64,000 bases of DNA from JBHELB01 sp041859045 (GTDB lineage Bacteria; Hydrogenedentota; Hydrogenedentia; Hydrogenedentales; SLHB01), in contig JBHELB010000060.1 in the NCBI GenBank assembly GCA_041859045.1, positions 34,781 to 98,780 of the forward strand, given 5' to 3'. A program made the position numbers and the translations under genes. Positions within the stretch are counted from its first letter, which is position 1, and each line of letters opens with the position of its first letter. Shown piece after piece: positions 43,854 through 52,890 of this stretch. Under the pieces are notes generated by a model that was not told the origin of the DNA, ran no database searches, and worked only from the letters and a program-made list of their open reading frames with translations.

Positions 43854-44921
43854 ATGAAGCGCAGGAATCTACTCATCAACCTCGCGTTGCTCGCGATCTC
43901 GCTGCTCGTTTCGGTCGTCCTGTGTGAGGCCGTATTCCGCATGCGCTACGCCCATTATTTCTACGCCCCGCGAGAAGAAGTCCAACGAATACAGCAGCAA
44001 CTCGTCCTTCACCCGCAACTGGGCTTCACCTGGCAGCCCAATATCTCCCCGGAACGCGGCGTCTTGCTTGCCAACAAAGATGTGCAGTTTGAACCGTTGA
44101 GCACGGATTCGCTCGGCATTCTCAACTGCGCGCAAGCCATCGCCGCGCGAAACGACGGAGCGCCCATCGACGTCATCGGCCTGGGCGATTCCTTTGTGGA
44201 ACTCGCGCATCACTCATTTTTCGATCTCTTCCAGAGCCACGGGTTGACCTACTACAGTCTGGCTATCCACCGCCAAGCCCCACCGCAATACACACACCTG
44301 TTGCGCGACGTTGGACTGGCGCTCAAACCGCATTGGGTGCTCTATGGGCTGTACGAAAACGATTTTGAGGAAACCCTGGATTATGAAAACTGGAAGGCAT
44401 CCGGACTGGACTGGTTTACATTCCATTCCGGCACGTGGTGTGGCCCGCCCGTCAGCGTAAACCCGCTACGACGTTTTGCCTATGAGCATTTCCGTGGATT
44501 CCGCGCGTTCCGAAAGGTGCTCGACGAGAAGCGCGGCAAGACCGTTTCAACGTCCATCGCGCAGGTCGACCTCGACAAAGCGACGGCGCGGGTTTCCGTC
44601 TGCATTGAAGAGGCGCAAACCCTCTGCACTCAGCACCACGCGCGACTGCTTCTTGTCCTTATTCCGTCAAAAAACAGCATGCTCGTCGAACCTACCCCCG
44701 AATACCGGCAGTTCGATACGCTTTTGAAACGCTTGCCCAGCGCGATCGACCTCGTCGACCTTCGTCCGCTATTTCGCAGCGCCCCGGCCCCGTCCAATCT
44801 TTACTACGAGATCGACGGCCATTGGAGCCCCCAGGGCGTTGCACTGGCGGGAACGGCCATTCTCGATTACATCCAGAAACAACACGACGGGGAGACATCG
44901 TCTATCTCCCCGTCGCCGTAG
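43854..44921 (+). CDS. Membrane-anchored SGNH/AlgX-like protein
   Basis: 355 aa. One N-terminal membrane anchor (6-24), then an SGNH fold: nucleophile block 'IGLGDSFVE' (GDS at 111-113) and the Asp-x-x-His block as 'EIDGHWSP' near residue 323, the arrangement of AlgX/AlgJ glycan O-acetylation proteins and related esterases. Likely faces the periplasm. The long loop 'HPQLGFTWQPN' is common in this subgroup. Function by family only; whether it serves the glycan island is unknown. Confidence 0.78.
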   Translation: MKRRNLLINLALLAISLLVSVVLCEAVFRMRYAHYFYAPREEVQRIQQQLVLHPQLGFTWQPNISPERGVLLANKDVQFEPLSTDSLGILNCAQAIAARNDGAPIDVIGLGDSFVELAHHSFFDLFQSHGLTYYSLAIHRQAPPQYTHLLRDVGLALKPHWVLYGLYENDFEETLDYENWKASGLDWFTFHSGTWCGPPVSVNPLRRFAYEHFRGFRAFRKVLDEKRGKTVSTSIAQVDLDKATARVSVCIEEAQTLCTQHHARLLLVLIPSKNSMLVEPTPEYRQFDTLLKRLPSAIDLVDLRPLFRSAPAPSNLYYEIDGHWSPQGVALAGTAILDYIQKQHDGETSSISPSP

Positions 44922-44941
44922 ACTTCTCTTCTAAGCAGATG

Positions 44942-45442
44942 CTATTGGCGGACGCCCACTTGTCCGTCCACCACGAGATTCGAGCCGTCCCAGGTCCCCG
45001 CGTAGATCTTGCCCAACGCGCTGACCTCGACCATCCCCTTATCCACCGTGTACGTGGCCATGAGCCCATTGGGAGCCACCGTCGCCGCCTTGCCCCCTTT
45101 CACCATGACTTCTTTGTCGTTTACGAACGTCACGGTGAACTCGCCGACTTTCCAGGAACTTCCAACCGGGGGCGCAGACGCCGCCGTGGAGGCGCTCGCT
45201 GCGGGAACCGTGCCCGCAGCCGGGGCTTCGGAAGAGGTCGACCCGTGGGGCTCCGCCGGAGCGGCGGCCGCCGGAAGCGGTGTGGCTGGGCTGGGCTGCG
45301 CAGCAGGCGCTTCGGTCTTCGGCGCTGCGGGCGTTTGCTGGTCCGGCGTCCCAGGAGCCGAGGCGGGTGTGCACCCCAACGGCATCATGGCCAATACCAG
45401 AACCAATCCCCAAGCTCCATATCGTGTCATCCGCAAAGCCAT
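44942..45442 (-). CDS. Putative lipoprotein with Pro/Ala linker and small C-terminal domain
   Basis: 166 aa. Signal peptide with lipobox 'PLGC' at about residue 25, a ~70-residue Ala/Pro/Ser-rich linker, and a C-terminal beta-rich domain ('FTVTFVNDKEVMVKGGKAATVAPNGLMATYTVDKGMVEV'). No family recognised. The linker would hold the domain away from the membrane. ATG 45442 follows GAGGAG; a promoter with TAGAAT lies 40 nt upstream. Confidence 0.7.
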   Translation of the reverse strand: MALRMTRYGAWGLVLVLAMMPLGCTPASAPGTPDQQTPAAPKTEAPAAQPSPATPLPAAAAPAEPHGSTSSEAPAAGTVPAASASTAASAPPVGSSWKVGEFTVTFVNDKEVMVKGGKAATVAPNGLMATYTVDKGMVEVSALGKIYAGTWDGSNLVVDGQVGVRQ

Positions 45443-45483
45443 ATGCTTCGTCTCCTCGTTGGTCTTGTTCACTGCAACGCCAA

Positions 45484-45513
45484 ATTCTAGCACGTCTCAA
45501 ACGGGAAGTCCAA
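45484..45513 (-). promoter_or_regulatory. Promoter of the lipoprotein gene
   Basis: On the minus strand TTGGAC (45508-45513), 18-nt spacer, TAGAAT (45484-45489) preceded by GTGC. Leader about 35 nt. Confidence 0.6.
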
Positions 45514-45943
45514 GCCACTGCCTCCCCAAAACGTCCGGATAATCGCACTAAAACCGGCCTCTCTCGTCTACCTGAGCCCTGCGGGCCGCGCCGGGGCGGC
45601 GATCTGAGAAGTACACAGGCGGATCTTGAAGAGACAGCCCTGGAGCCAACTCCTTTGAAGGGTTACCGGGCTTTTTGAGGGGGGCGAGCGCGAGAGGGAT
45701 GTTGGGGGAGGGAGGGGCCCTCCCGCGCCCGCCTGCGTCAGGGTAACCTGAATGTACCATCAGACTATGTGAGTCCGATGAACGTTCTATGAACAAACGA
45801 TGTCATGCATACCGTGTGGTGCGTGACGTTGCTTATACATACCCCGCTCGGTCCTAAATGTTTCAGCGAGGGCGATTTTTCTCGTGGCAGTGGCAGTGAT
45901 GCGCGGTGAATAGTGCGATCAAGGAAAAGACTGCGGCGGGAAA
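45514..45943. other. Non-coding stretch, nothing recognised
   Basis: About 430 nt without a supported gene. Short open frames are of atypical composition and lack start signals. A GC palindrome GGGAGGGGCCCTCCC lies near 45710-45724. The right half is more AT-rich than the surroundings. No RNA gene or repeat was recognised. Confidence 0.5.
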
Positions 45944-46801
45944 TCAGCGTGCGGCGTGAAAACGCAGGCGGGCGCGCAGCCAGTATACCCACGAGAGCAG
46001 GCGAACCGGCAGCAAGCGCATCGCAGAAAGCCCGACGGCGGCGAGAAACGTCAGCGGGATCATATACCAGGGGTAAAGCGGCACGGCTTTGAGACGGACG
46101 ACGAGGTCGTTTCGAAAGCAGACGTAGCCGGACCGTTTGGACAGAAAGTCTTCGCGTGCGCGCAAGCGGTAGAGATACTCGGGAAGGTTGTCCAAACGCA
46201 TTCCTTTGCGCGCCAGGCGCACGAAGAGATCGTAGTCCTCAGCGATACGGTAGCGGGGATCATACGGAGTTTCGAGTAACACCTGCCGCCGGGCCATCAC
46301 AGTCGGGTTGTTGATCGGCGAGAAGAGAATGAGGGCTCGCGCCACTTTCCCCGGACCTGCGGGCATCTGCTTTTCGGAAGTGACCTTGCCCTCGGCGTCG
46401 ATGTACTGCATGAAAGTTCCGGCGAGATCCGCGCCCGTTTCTCGCATGAAGGCCACCTGACGCGCGATGCGCTCAGGAAGACAGATATCGTCGGAGTCGG
46501 CGACGGCGATGTATTCGCCGCGTGCAGCGAGAAAGGCCAGGTTGCGGGCGGCGGCGGGTCCTTGGTTCACGGGGCTCGACACGACCCGAATACGCGGGTC
46601 TAGCGCCGCCTGCTCGTCCAGGAAGGCCTGCTTGAGGGTGTCGAAAGGGCCGTCCACCGACACCAGAATCTCGAGGGCCGGGTACGTTTGGCGTTGCACG
46701 CTGTGCAGCGCTTGCTGGAAGAAGTCGAGGCGGTCCTTGGCGCACACCGCCATCACCACGCTGACCAAGGGGTGATCGGAGGAGGCTATAGCGTCCGCCA
46801 T
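45944..46801 (-). CDS. Family 2 glycosyltransferase
   Basis: 285-aa GT-A enzyme: 'VSVVMAVCAKDRLDFFQQALHS', 'VSVDGPFD', 'AVADSDDICLP' (DxD) and 'RIAEDYDLFVRLARKG' (catalytic-base region), the WcaA/EpsJ-like type. A hydrophobic stretch near residues 245-270 may bind it to the membrane. Encoded away from the main glycan arms, 77 nt downstream of the nine-repeat protein. Acceptor and sugar unknown. Confidence 0.88.
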   Translation of the reverse strand: MADAIASSDHPLVSVVMAVCAKDRLDFFQQALHSVQRQTYPALEILVSVDGPFDTLKQAFLDEQAALDPRIRVVSSPVNQGPAAARNLAFLAARGEYIAVADSDDICLPERIARQVAFMRETGADLAGTFMQYIDAEGKVTSEKQMPAGPGKVARALILFSPINNPTVMARRQVLLETPYDPRYRIAEDYDLFVRLARKGMRLDNLPEYLYRLRAREDFLSKRSGYVCFRNDLVVRLKAVPLYPWYMIPLTFLAAVGLSAMRLLPVRLLSWVYWLRARLRFHAAR

Positions 46802-46878
46802 AGCCTCCCCCCCGTCTCTGTGCTTTGCAGCAATGCGCCCATTCGTCCCTTCTGCCCCCGCGCGAACGCGGCAGCCTT

Positions 46879-49821
46879 CTACGAGCCCTCGGGGGTATCA
46901 GCCTGTGCGGGCACTTGAATGTTCACCGTGACCGGATCCTTGCCCACCGTGACGACCTGCGAGAAGCGCGGCGTGTCGCCGGCCTGCTGCAACGCCGCGA
47001 TGTCGCCCATGCCGCCGCCGAGGTCAAGCGAGAAGACCATCATCGTATACGTGCCGGGGGGAATGTCGCGCAACTCGAATTGCCCGTTCGGCGTGACCGC
47101 TGCACGCCCCGTGACGGCGCGCGCCTGGGAGATAAGCTGATCGAACGTGGCAATCTGGCTGTCGGGGATTCGCGGTGTGTCCTGTCCACGCAACACCACA
47201 AATGTCGTGTCGCCCAATCCCTCTCCCGTGACGGTGCCGGTCACCGATACGCCCTGGGCTTGCTCCGTCGTGAGGTCGAGCGTCTGACCCTCGACGATAT
47301 CCACCGTGCGTTGCGGCCTGGAGGCGACAGCCGCGGCCGCGCCCTCGCCTTGCATGCGGCTCATGTCGATCATTTGCAGCAGGTAGCTGCCGGGCGCGAT
47401 GTTCTGGATGTCGAAGACGCCTTGCGCGTTCGAAGTGGTCATATACATCCCGCCAGAACCCAGCAATTGAACCATGACGCCTTGCTGCGGCTGGCCGTCT
47501 TCGATGATGTTGCCGTGCAAGGCGCCGCCCCGCCGCATGACGATCTCGTACCCCGTGACATCTTGCCCGGCCTGGACCACCAAGCCGCGGTCGATCACGC
47601 GCGCGTAGTCGGTGTGCGTCGCGGTGATGGAATATTCGCCGGGCGCTACGTTATCGAACGTAAACGCGCCGGAGGCGTCGGAAGTGGCGGTCGGACGGCC
47701 CGCATTCGGCATGAACTGCATACTGACTTCCGCAATCTCGTGCGCCATCCGCTCGCTCAGCGAAAGCGCCGCGCCCGCGACGGGCTGTCCTTGGCTGTTT
47801 TTGACGATGCCGCTGACCTTCAGGTTCGGCGCGAGGGTCAGGCGTTCATTCTCGCGTTTTTCGCCCTCGGCCAAGGTCAACGGCGTGGAATCGGCGCTGC
47901 CTTGCGTCTTGCTTCGCGCGCGGATCGTGTAGGTGTCCGCCTCAAGGCCCGTAAACGAGAAATTGCCGCCTGCATCGGTCTGAACCGTGTTTCCGCCTTG
48001 TCCCGTCATGCTGGCGATCAGGTCGGTCGTTTTCTTGAGGGGATCGCTTTCGCTTTCGTCGTTGGATACTTTTTTCAGCGAGACCGTACAGTCCGCCGCG
48101 GCATTGCCCTGCGCGTCCAACACAACACCGGTAATCGTAGCCCCCGGCCGCAGGGTCAGCGTCACTTCCGCGCCGCTCATCACCATCGCGGACTTGGCCG
48201 ACTCGCCGTCTTTGCTGGCTTCGACGCTCACCCACGCCGTCATGGGCGGCAGATCGATTTTGAACGCGCCGTCCGCCGCCGAGGTGGCCGTCATGCCGCC
48301 ACCCATCTTGCCCACCACGGGAAGCAGCGCTTCCACTTTCGCCCCCTGCACCGGCGCACCGGCGGCGTTCACAACCCGCCCCGAAACGGCGCCTGCCGCT
48401 GCCTTCTCTTTCTCCTTTTGGATGGTGACGACGAGATCCGCAACGTCTTTGACGCCGTCGCATTCCACAGCGGTTTGTTTGCCGGAAAATGGTCCCGCAC
48501 CGCTCGACATGATCAGGTACTTGCCCGCGCCGACGTGTTCAAAGGCGAACGCGCCGCTGGCGTCGCTGGTGGCATTTCTCGGCTCAGTGCCAAACCCTTC
48601 CGTCATCGCCGCGCCGAAGTCGGGCATGAGTATGAGTTTCGTGTCGGCCGCTGCCGCGCCATCCTCGAAAACCACCTTGCCGCTCACCTTTGCGCCGTTT
48701 GTCAGCTTAAGATCCATCCGCGCAGGTGACTTGCCCTTTGCCACCGAGAACACCGGACTCGACGCGCCCGCCGTACCGTCCTTTTTCGCGACAAGACGGT
48801 ATTCCTTGCCGTAGTCCAGACCTTGGATCGCATACTTTCCCTCGGTGTCGGACGTCGCCGCGAGCGTACCGAGTTCCATCATGCTTTCGAAGCCGGTCTG
48901 GCCCATCTCGTCCATGAGTTTGGCCGGCATGAGTTGGATGTGAGCGCCCTCGACCGGTTTGCTGGCCGCGTCTGTCACAACGCCTTCGACCGCCGCGCCG
49001 CGTTCGAGTTTGAAGTCAATCCCCGCGAGCGCCTGGCTTTCTCCCAGATTGATTTGAACTCCATTCGGTTTAGGCAAGTAGCCCTGCTGACGCGCAGAGA
49101 CTCGGACCGTGTATGCGCCTGGCGCGGCGCCCTTAATGGTGTAGCTCCCGTCTTCGGTGGTGGTGGCCCTTGCCCCCTTGCCGTGCATCAGCGAAGCAAA
49201 GACTTCTTTCGTGTCCGAGTTCGTCATCACCAGAAAGACCTGCCCGTCCGCGATGCCCGCGCCGGTGGCCGCGTCGGTCACCTTTCCAGAGACCGTCGCG
49301 CCGGGCTGAAGCTGAAAGTCCATACGCACATCGCCCGTCGCGCCCGGCATGGCCTGTTGCGAGGCGGACACGAAACCGTCCGCGTTGCACGTGATTTGGA
49401 ACCCCTTGTTCGGGTTCAGCCGAAGCTCGAACGCGCCCGTTGCGTCACTCTGCGCGCTGGGCGTTTCCTCGCCTTCCGTGCCCGCGGGGACGCCCTCTTC
49501 GCCGGGTTCCGCCGATATCGGCTGGGTCGTGATCGAGGCATCGGCAATCGGCGCGCCCGTTGTCTTGTCGCTCACCACGCCCATGACCACATACGAAGGC
49601 TCCGCCACGGCGGAGGTTTCACTTTGCGCCGGGGGCGCGGTGGAGGGCTCTGGAAGCGCCTCGGAGGCTCCAGAGGGGGCCGCAGGGGCCTCGGTGGACA
49701 TTGGCGGGGCGGCAGGCTCGGGGAGTTGAGGGCTTTCCGCCGTTCGGGTGTAGAAAAAGACCGCCGCCGCGGATGCCACGACTAGCAATAGGATGACGCT
49801 CAGGGCTTTCGATACGGACAT
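46879..49821 (-). CDS. Large envelope protein with nine carboxypeptidase-regulatory-like repeats
   Basis: 980 aa. An N-terminal membrane anchor or uncleaved signal ('ALSVILLLVVASAAAVFFY') is followed by a Pro/Ala/Ser-rich spacer (30-75) and nine tandem beta-sandwich modules of about 100 residues. The modules share 'VSGKVTDA-G-PIAGA' at the first strand, 'TSDASGAFAF' mid-way and 'APGEYSITA' near the end, typical of CarboxypepD_reg/prealbumin-like folds. No enzymatic domain is attached. Probably a surface or periplasmic structural or sugar-binding rod. A possible -10 GTGCTAGACT lies on the minus strand near 49903. Confidence 0.85.
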   Translation of the reverse strand: MSVSKALSVILLLVVASAAAVFFYTRTAESPQLPEPAAPPMSTEAPAAPSGASEALPEPSTAPPAQSETSAVAEPSYVVMGVVSDKTTGAPIADASITTQPISAEPGEEGVPAGTEGEETPSAQSDATGAFELRLNPNKGFQITCNADGFVSASQQAMPGATGDVRMDFQLQPGATVSGKVTDAATGAGIADGQVFLVMTNSDTKEVFASLMHGKGARATTTEDGSYTIKGAAPGAYTVRVSARQQGYLPKPNGVQINLGESQALAGIDFKLERGAAVEGVVTDAASKPVEGAHIQLMPAKLMDEMGQTGFESMMELGTLAATSDTEGKYAIQGLDYGKEYRLVAKKDGTAGASSPVFSVAKGKSPARMDLKLTNGAKVSGKVVFEDGAAAADTKLILMPDFGAAMTEGFGTEPRNATSDASGAFAFEHVGAGKYLIMSSGAGPFSGKQTAVECDGVKDVADLVVTIQKEKEKAAAGAVSGRVVNAAGAPVQGAKVEALLPVVGKMGGGMTATSAADGAFKIDLPPMTAWVSVEASKDGESAKSAMVMSGAEVTLTLRPGATITGVVLDAQGNAAADCTVSLKKVSNDESESDPLKKTTDLIASMTGQGGNTVQTDAGGNFSFTGLEADTYTIRARSKTQGSADSTPLTLAEGEKRENERLTLAPNLKVSGIVKNSQGQPVAGAALSLSERMAHEIAEVSMQFMPNAGRPTATSDASGAFTFDNVAPGEYSITATHTDYARVIDRGLVVQAGQDVTGYEIVMRRGGALHGNIIEDGQPQQGVMVQLLGSGGMYMTTSNAQGVFDIQNIAPGSYLLQMIDMSRMQGEGAAAAVASRPQRTVDIVEGQTLDLTTEQAQGVSVTGTVTGEGLGDTTFVVLRGQDTPRIPDSQIATFDQLISQARAVTGRAAVTPNGQFELRDIPPGTYTMMVFSLDLGGGMGDIAALQQAGDTPRFSQVVTVGKDPVTVNIQVPAQADTPEGS

Positions 49822-49980
49822 GACAGTTCCCCCATTGTGTTCGACGCCGGGATAACCCGTTCCTTGCGCTTGCCCGGCTCTACCCCAGTGCCGCGCGACA
49901 CGAGTCTAGCACAACCCTGCAGACGAGGGGAACTCTGCGCGAAACAGAAAACGAGGGGGTGAAATAACGAGCAGGACGAA

Positions 49981-50559
49981 TTAGCGCTTGCAGGACGCCT
50001 TCTTCTTGCGCTTGAAGCCCGTCACGAACAGTTCCACGAAATCTTCGGGGCGTTTGTCGGCGTGCTGCTTCTTATTGAAGACCTCGACCAAATCGGCGTA
50101 GTCGTCCTGATGGCCTTTGTCGTCGAGATACAAGGCGTACAGGGGCGGCGTCTCGTAGACGCCGTCGCGGTGACGCGGACACCCGACATCCTCATGCAAC
50201 GAGAACGCCTTGAACGCTCCCCCGCGCGTCTCGTGAAGTTTGAACGGGTACAGACGGCACAAGATGGGCCGGGCGTCGTAAATCGTGCAGAACTTGGTCT
50301 TGGGGTGCAGGAAATGACAGCCTTTCTTCCCGCGTTTAAGGCCCATGATGTACCGCTGGCCGTTCACCTTCAGCCAGGTGGGATCGCTCTTGGGAACTTG
50401 CTGAATTTCCTCCGGCGTGAGGAACTCCAGGAAGTCGTAGGGGCTCTCGCCCGTGTTGCGCACGATGCGCACAACGTCCCACGGCGTCGGCAGACAGACC
50501 ACTTCCGTGCAGCAGTGACTGCAATGGTGGCATTTGAAATGAACGGTGTCGCGTCCCAT
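49981..50559 (-). CDS. YkgJ-family Cys-cluster (Zn/Fe-chelating) protein
   Basis: 192 aa. N-terminal cysteine cluster C10-x2-C13-x2-C16-C17, then 'GCHFLHPKTKFCTIYDARPILCRLYPF' with further cysteines, as in the YkgJ/UPF0153 family (PF03692). Thought to bind a metal or Fe-S centre; biochemical role is not settled. Cytoplasmic, with a basic C-terminus. Monocistronic. Confidence 0.9.
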   Translation of the reverse strand: MGRDTVHFKCHHCSHCCTEVVCLPTPWDVVRIVRNTGESPYDFLEFLTPEEIQQVPKSDPTWLKVNGQRYIMGLKRGKKGCHFLHPKTKFCTIYDARPILCRLYPFKLHETRGGAFKAFSLHEDVGCPRHRDGVYETPPLYALYLDDKGHQDDYADLVEVFNKKQHADKRPEDFVELFVTGFKRKKKASCKR

Positions 50560-50809
50560 AGCGCCGAAACGTTATCAGGTTCGCGCGCGACGATCAACCT
50601 CAATCGCCGGATAAGCAGCGCCGCAAGAAAGGATCTCGTGGGCGGGATCTTATTGTTTCCATTGGGTATTAATGGAGTGCATACAACAATGGGAAACCAT
50701 CCACGCGCCCAGCCATGGCGCGCGACGATACAGTGCGCCGGATTATGCTGAACCCTTCGGCAGTGGACCCCACCATGCCGAAAGGATTCCCGCAGGCGCG
50801 CCGTTATGC

Positions 50810-50815
50810 TATATT
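50810..50815 (+). promoter_or_regulatory. -10 element of a probable leaderless transcript
   Basis: TATATT ends seven nt before ATG 50823, the same distance as at the transglycosylase gene. The -35 (TTCCCG at 50787) is poor. No Shine-Dalgarno lies between. Confidence 0.4.
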
Positions 50816-50822
50816 CGCGCCC

Positions 50823-51839
50823 ATGTTCTCGCTGTTCACGATTATTGCACTGCTTGGCGCAGCGCCATCTCCCGCACAGGTCGCCTTTCTATCAGGCACG
50901 TGTCCGGCCGACCTGTGCGTATACGTTCACGACGCCGCTACCGGACAGAACGCGCGTGTGGGGCGGGGGCAAGCCGATGGCGCGCCGGTGTGGTCGCCGG
51001 ACGGCGCGTGGATCGCCTTCGAGACCTTCGAGGGCGCGCGACGCGTGATCGCCTTGGTGCGTCCCGATGGAACCGACGCGCGCCTGTTGCCCTGCGCCAG
51101 CGATTGGAACACCCACCCCGCCTGGGCGCCGGGAAGCAACGCGTTGGTCTACATTGCGGGAGCGCTCGAATCGGCGCGCCCCGTTGTCTTCGATCTCGAC
51201 ACCGGAACGGAAACGTCGTGGGGTGGGGAGCAGCGCGGGCTGATTCAGGCCGTTTGGGCGGGCAAAGACAGCCTCTTAGCGGTGGGCCTGCAACCGTCGA
51301 AGGGGCGTCTGGCCACGGAAGTGTTTCAGGTCAGCGAAACCGCCGTCGTTCCCCTGCTGCGCGGGCTCGTATCCTCAAAGAGTCGCTATGCCATCCATGC
51401 GATCGAGGCGAAACCGGGGCTCGATGGCCTTTGCTTCGAGTCCAACGATGGGGGAGATCGCGAGATCTATGCCGTGCTGAGCGCGCGCCGGCGCGGACTT
51501 ATCGACGTGAGCAACCATCGCGCCGCCGACTGGAACCCGCGCTGGGCCCCCAACGGCAAATGGATTGCTTTCGAGTCGTTTCGTGGGGGCCGCCGCGGCG
51601 TGTACCGCGTAAACGTCGACACGGTGCTTGTGCAGCCAGTTTGCGTGGGGCCGAATTTCGACGCATGGGCCCCGTCGTGGTCCTCCAAAGGCGATCGGTT
51701 GGCGTATGTCTCCACCGAAAGCGGCGCACCGCTCGTCTACACCTCCGACGCCCGGGGTGGACAAAAGTCCGCCGGTATCGGCGCAGGCGCACTCAACGAC
51801 GCGCCCGCCATACGTCCCGAAAAAGGAGGCCGGAAATGA
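50823..51839 (+). CDS. TolB-like beta-propeller protein, periplasmic
   Basis: 338 aa. Signal peptide MFSLFTIIALLGAAPSPAQ, then repeated propeller blades with the TolB/PD40 motif: 'APVWSPDGAWIAFET', 'HPAWAPGSNALVYIA', 'NPRWAPNGKWIAFESF', 'APSWSSKGDRLAYVS'. It probably binds a partner in the periplasm rather than catalysing. Earlier in-frame starts (50715, 50775) were rejected as they would bury the signal peptide. ATGA-type overlap with the next gene, so the two are likely co-translated. Confidence 0.82.
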   Translation: MFSLFTIIALLGAAPSPAQVAFLSGTCPADLCVYVHDAATGQNARVGRGQADGAPVWSPDGAWIAFETFEGARRVIALVRPDGTDARLLPCASDWNTHPAWAPGSNALVYIAGALESARPVVFDLDTGTETSWGGEQRGLIQAVWAGKDSLLAVGLQPSKGRLATEVFQVSETAVVPLLRGLVSSKSRYAIHAIEAKPGLDGLCFESNDGGDREIYAVLSARRRGLIDVSNHRAADWNPRWAPNGKWIAFESFRGGRRGVYRVNVDTVLVQPVCVGPNFDAWAPSWSSKGDRLAYVSTESGAPLVYTSDARGGQKSAGIGAGALNDAPAIRPEKGGRK

Positions 51840-52819
51840 TGCGGCGGGCGTTGGCGATACTCCTCTTCAGTCTTGCGGCGCTTCCCGCGTGGGCGCGAAA
51901 CGCCGACGGTACGCTGGGCGTTCTGCTCACACCGAATAACGGGCGGCCCGTGGTCGTGACGGCGGGCGGTGCGTTTGACGCCATGCTCTCGGAAGAAGCC
52001 GGTCTTCGTCTCGCGGCCGCAGACGCGATCTACACGTTGCCGGCCCACATGGAAGCCCTGCCCGGACACGGCTTCATTGCGCGTTGCAATGTTCCGCCGG
52101 AAACCCCGCCGGGAACCTATGCCCTTGAAGCGCTCTCGGCTTCCGGGCAACCCGACCGTAATGCGCACGCAGTGACAGTCATCGCCGCCGCGCCGGACGC
52201 CTACGCGGTCGCGCATATCGCGGGACCGGCCATTCGCGACGACGCCTCCGCGCAGCAACTGGCCACAGCACTCGCCGCCGCGCAGCAGAAGGCCACGCTC
52301 GCGCTCGTGACCGGGCCGCTGACCGCCAACGGATCGCCGGAAGAACTCCAGCGCCTGATCGCCGTACTCGACGCCGCGCCGCTTCCTGTTGGGATTAGCC
52401 CCGGCCCGCCCGAGCGCAGCCCCGTGTTCGAACGTTACTTCGGCCCCGTGGTCTGGTCGTTTCGTTACGGCCGCGACGGCTACCTCCTGTTCAACACCAG
52501 CGACCCCGCGCCCGCACCCGATCTGGGGCAAGACTGGGCGCGCTACGAACTTCAACGCCGTGCGCTGAAGCCCTGCCGCTGGGTGCTGGGTGCAACGTAT
52601 CGGCTCGATCCGCGGCAAGGCCTGCGCAGCATCGTCACCCTGTTCGCCGATGACCCGCTCGATCTCATCTTCTCGGGCGAGGGCGACGCTGGCTCCAACA
52701 CCGGCGCACTCGCTGGAAACCGCGCAGTCTTTACCCCGGCATTCAGTGCAGCGCCCGAAGGTTTCACTCTTTCCCTGATTAACCCTTCCGCCATCGCGAC
52801 CCCAAGAACCCCAAAATAG
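51836..52819 (+). CDS. Degenerate calcineurin-like phosphoesterase (pseudo-enzyme), secreted
   Basis: 327 aa with signal peptide (1-20), an Ig-like domain (~25-118) and a domain whose landmarks follow the metallophosphoesterase order but lack metal ligands: 'VAHIAGPAI' (125-133) where DxH is expected, 'LVTGPLTANG' (157-166) for GD, 'VGISPGPP' (185-192) for GNHD, then the well-kept 'FERYFGPVVWSFRYG' (198-212), 'GATYRLDP' (252-259) for the later His, and 'GEGDAGS' (281-287) for GHxH. It may bind a ligand or partner, possibly the co-encoded propeller. AAAGGAGG precedes the ATG. Confidence 0.6.
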   Translation: MMRRALAILLFSLAALPAWARNADGTLGVLLTPNNGRPVVVTAGGAFDAMLSEEAGLRLAAADAIYTLPAHMEALPGHGFIARCNVPPETPPGTYALEALSASGQPDRNAHAVTVIAAAPDAYAVAHIAGPAIRDDASAQQLATALAAAQQKATLALVTGPLTANGSPEELQRLIAVLDAAPLPVGISPGPPERSPVFERYFGPVVWSFRYGRDGYLLFNTSDPAPAPDLGQDWARYELQRRALKPCRWVLGATYRLDPRQGLRSIVTLFADDPLDLIFSGEGDAGSNTGALAGNRAVFTPAFSAAPEGFTLSLINPSAIATPRTPK

Positions 52820-52837
52820 TTCCGAAATTGGTCCGGT

Positions 52838-52866
52838 TTGACGCTTTCTTCGATTTCTGGTATTTT
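52838..52866 (+). promoter_or_regulatory. Promoter of the envelope operon
   Basis: TTGACG (52838-52843), 17-nt spacer, TATTTT (52861-52866). Start near 52873; it lies just after the preceding stop at 52819. Confidence 0.65.
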
Positions 52867-52890
52867 CGAAGCGTAGGCGGCTGTCCGAAC

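Noticed and set aside
45548..45992. Two minus-strand open frames of 75-82 codons
   Set aside because: No ribosome sites, no recognisable protein pattern, Pro/Arg-rich composition of chance frames.
50672..50822. Longer N-terminus for the TolB-like protein or an overlapping 715-codon frame
   Set aside because: A clean signal peptide begins at 50823, and the longer frame is a shifted reading of the propeller and phosphoesterase genes.
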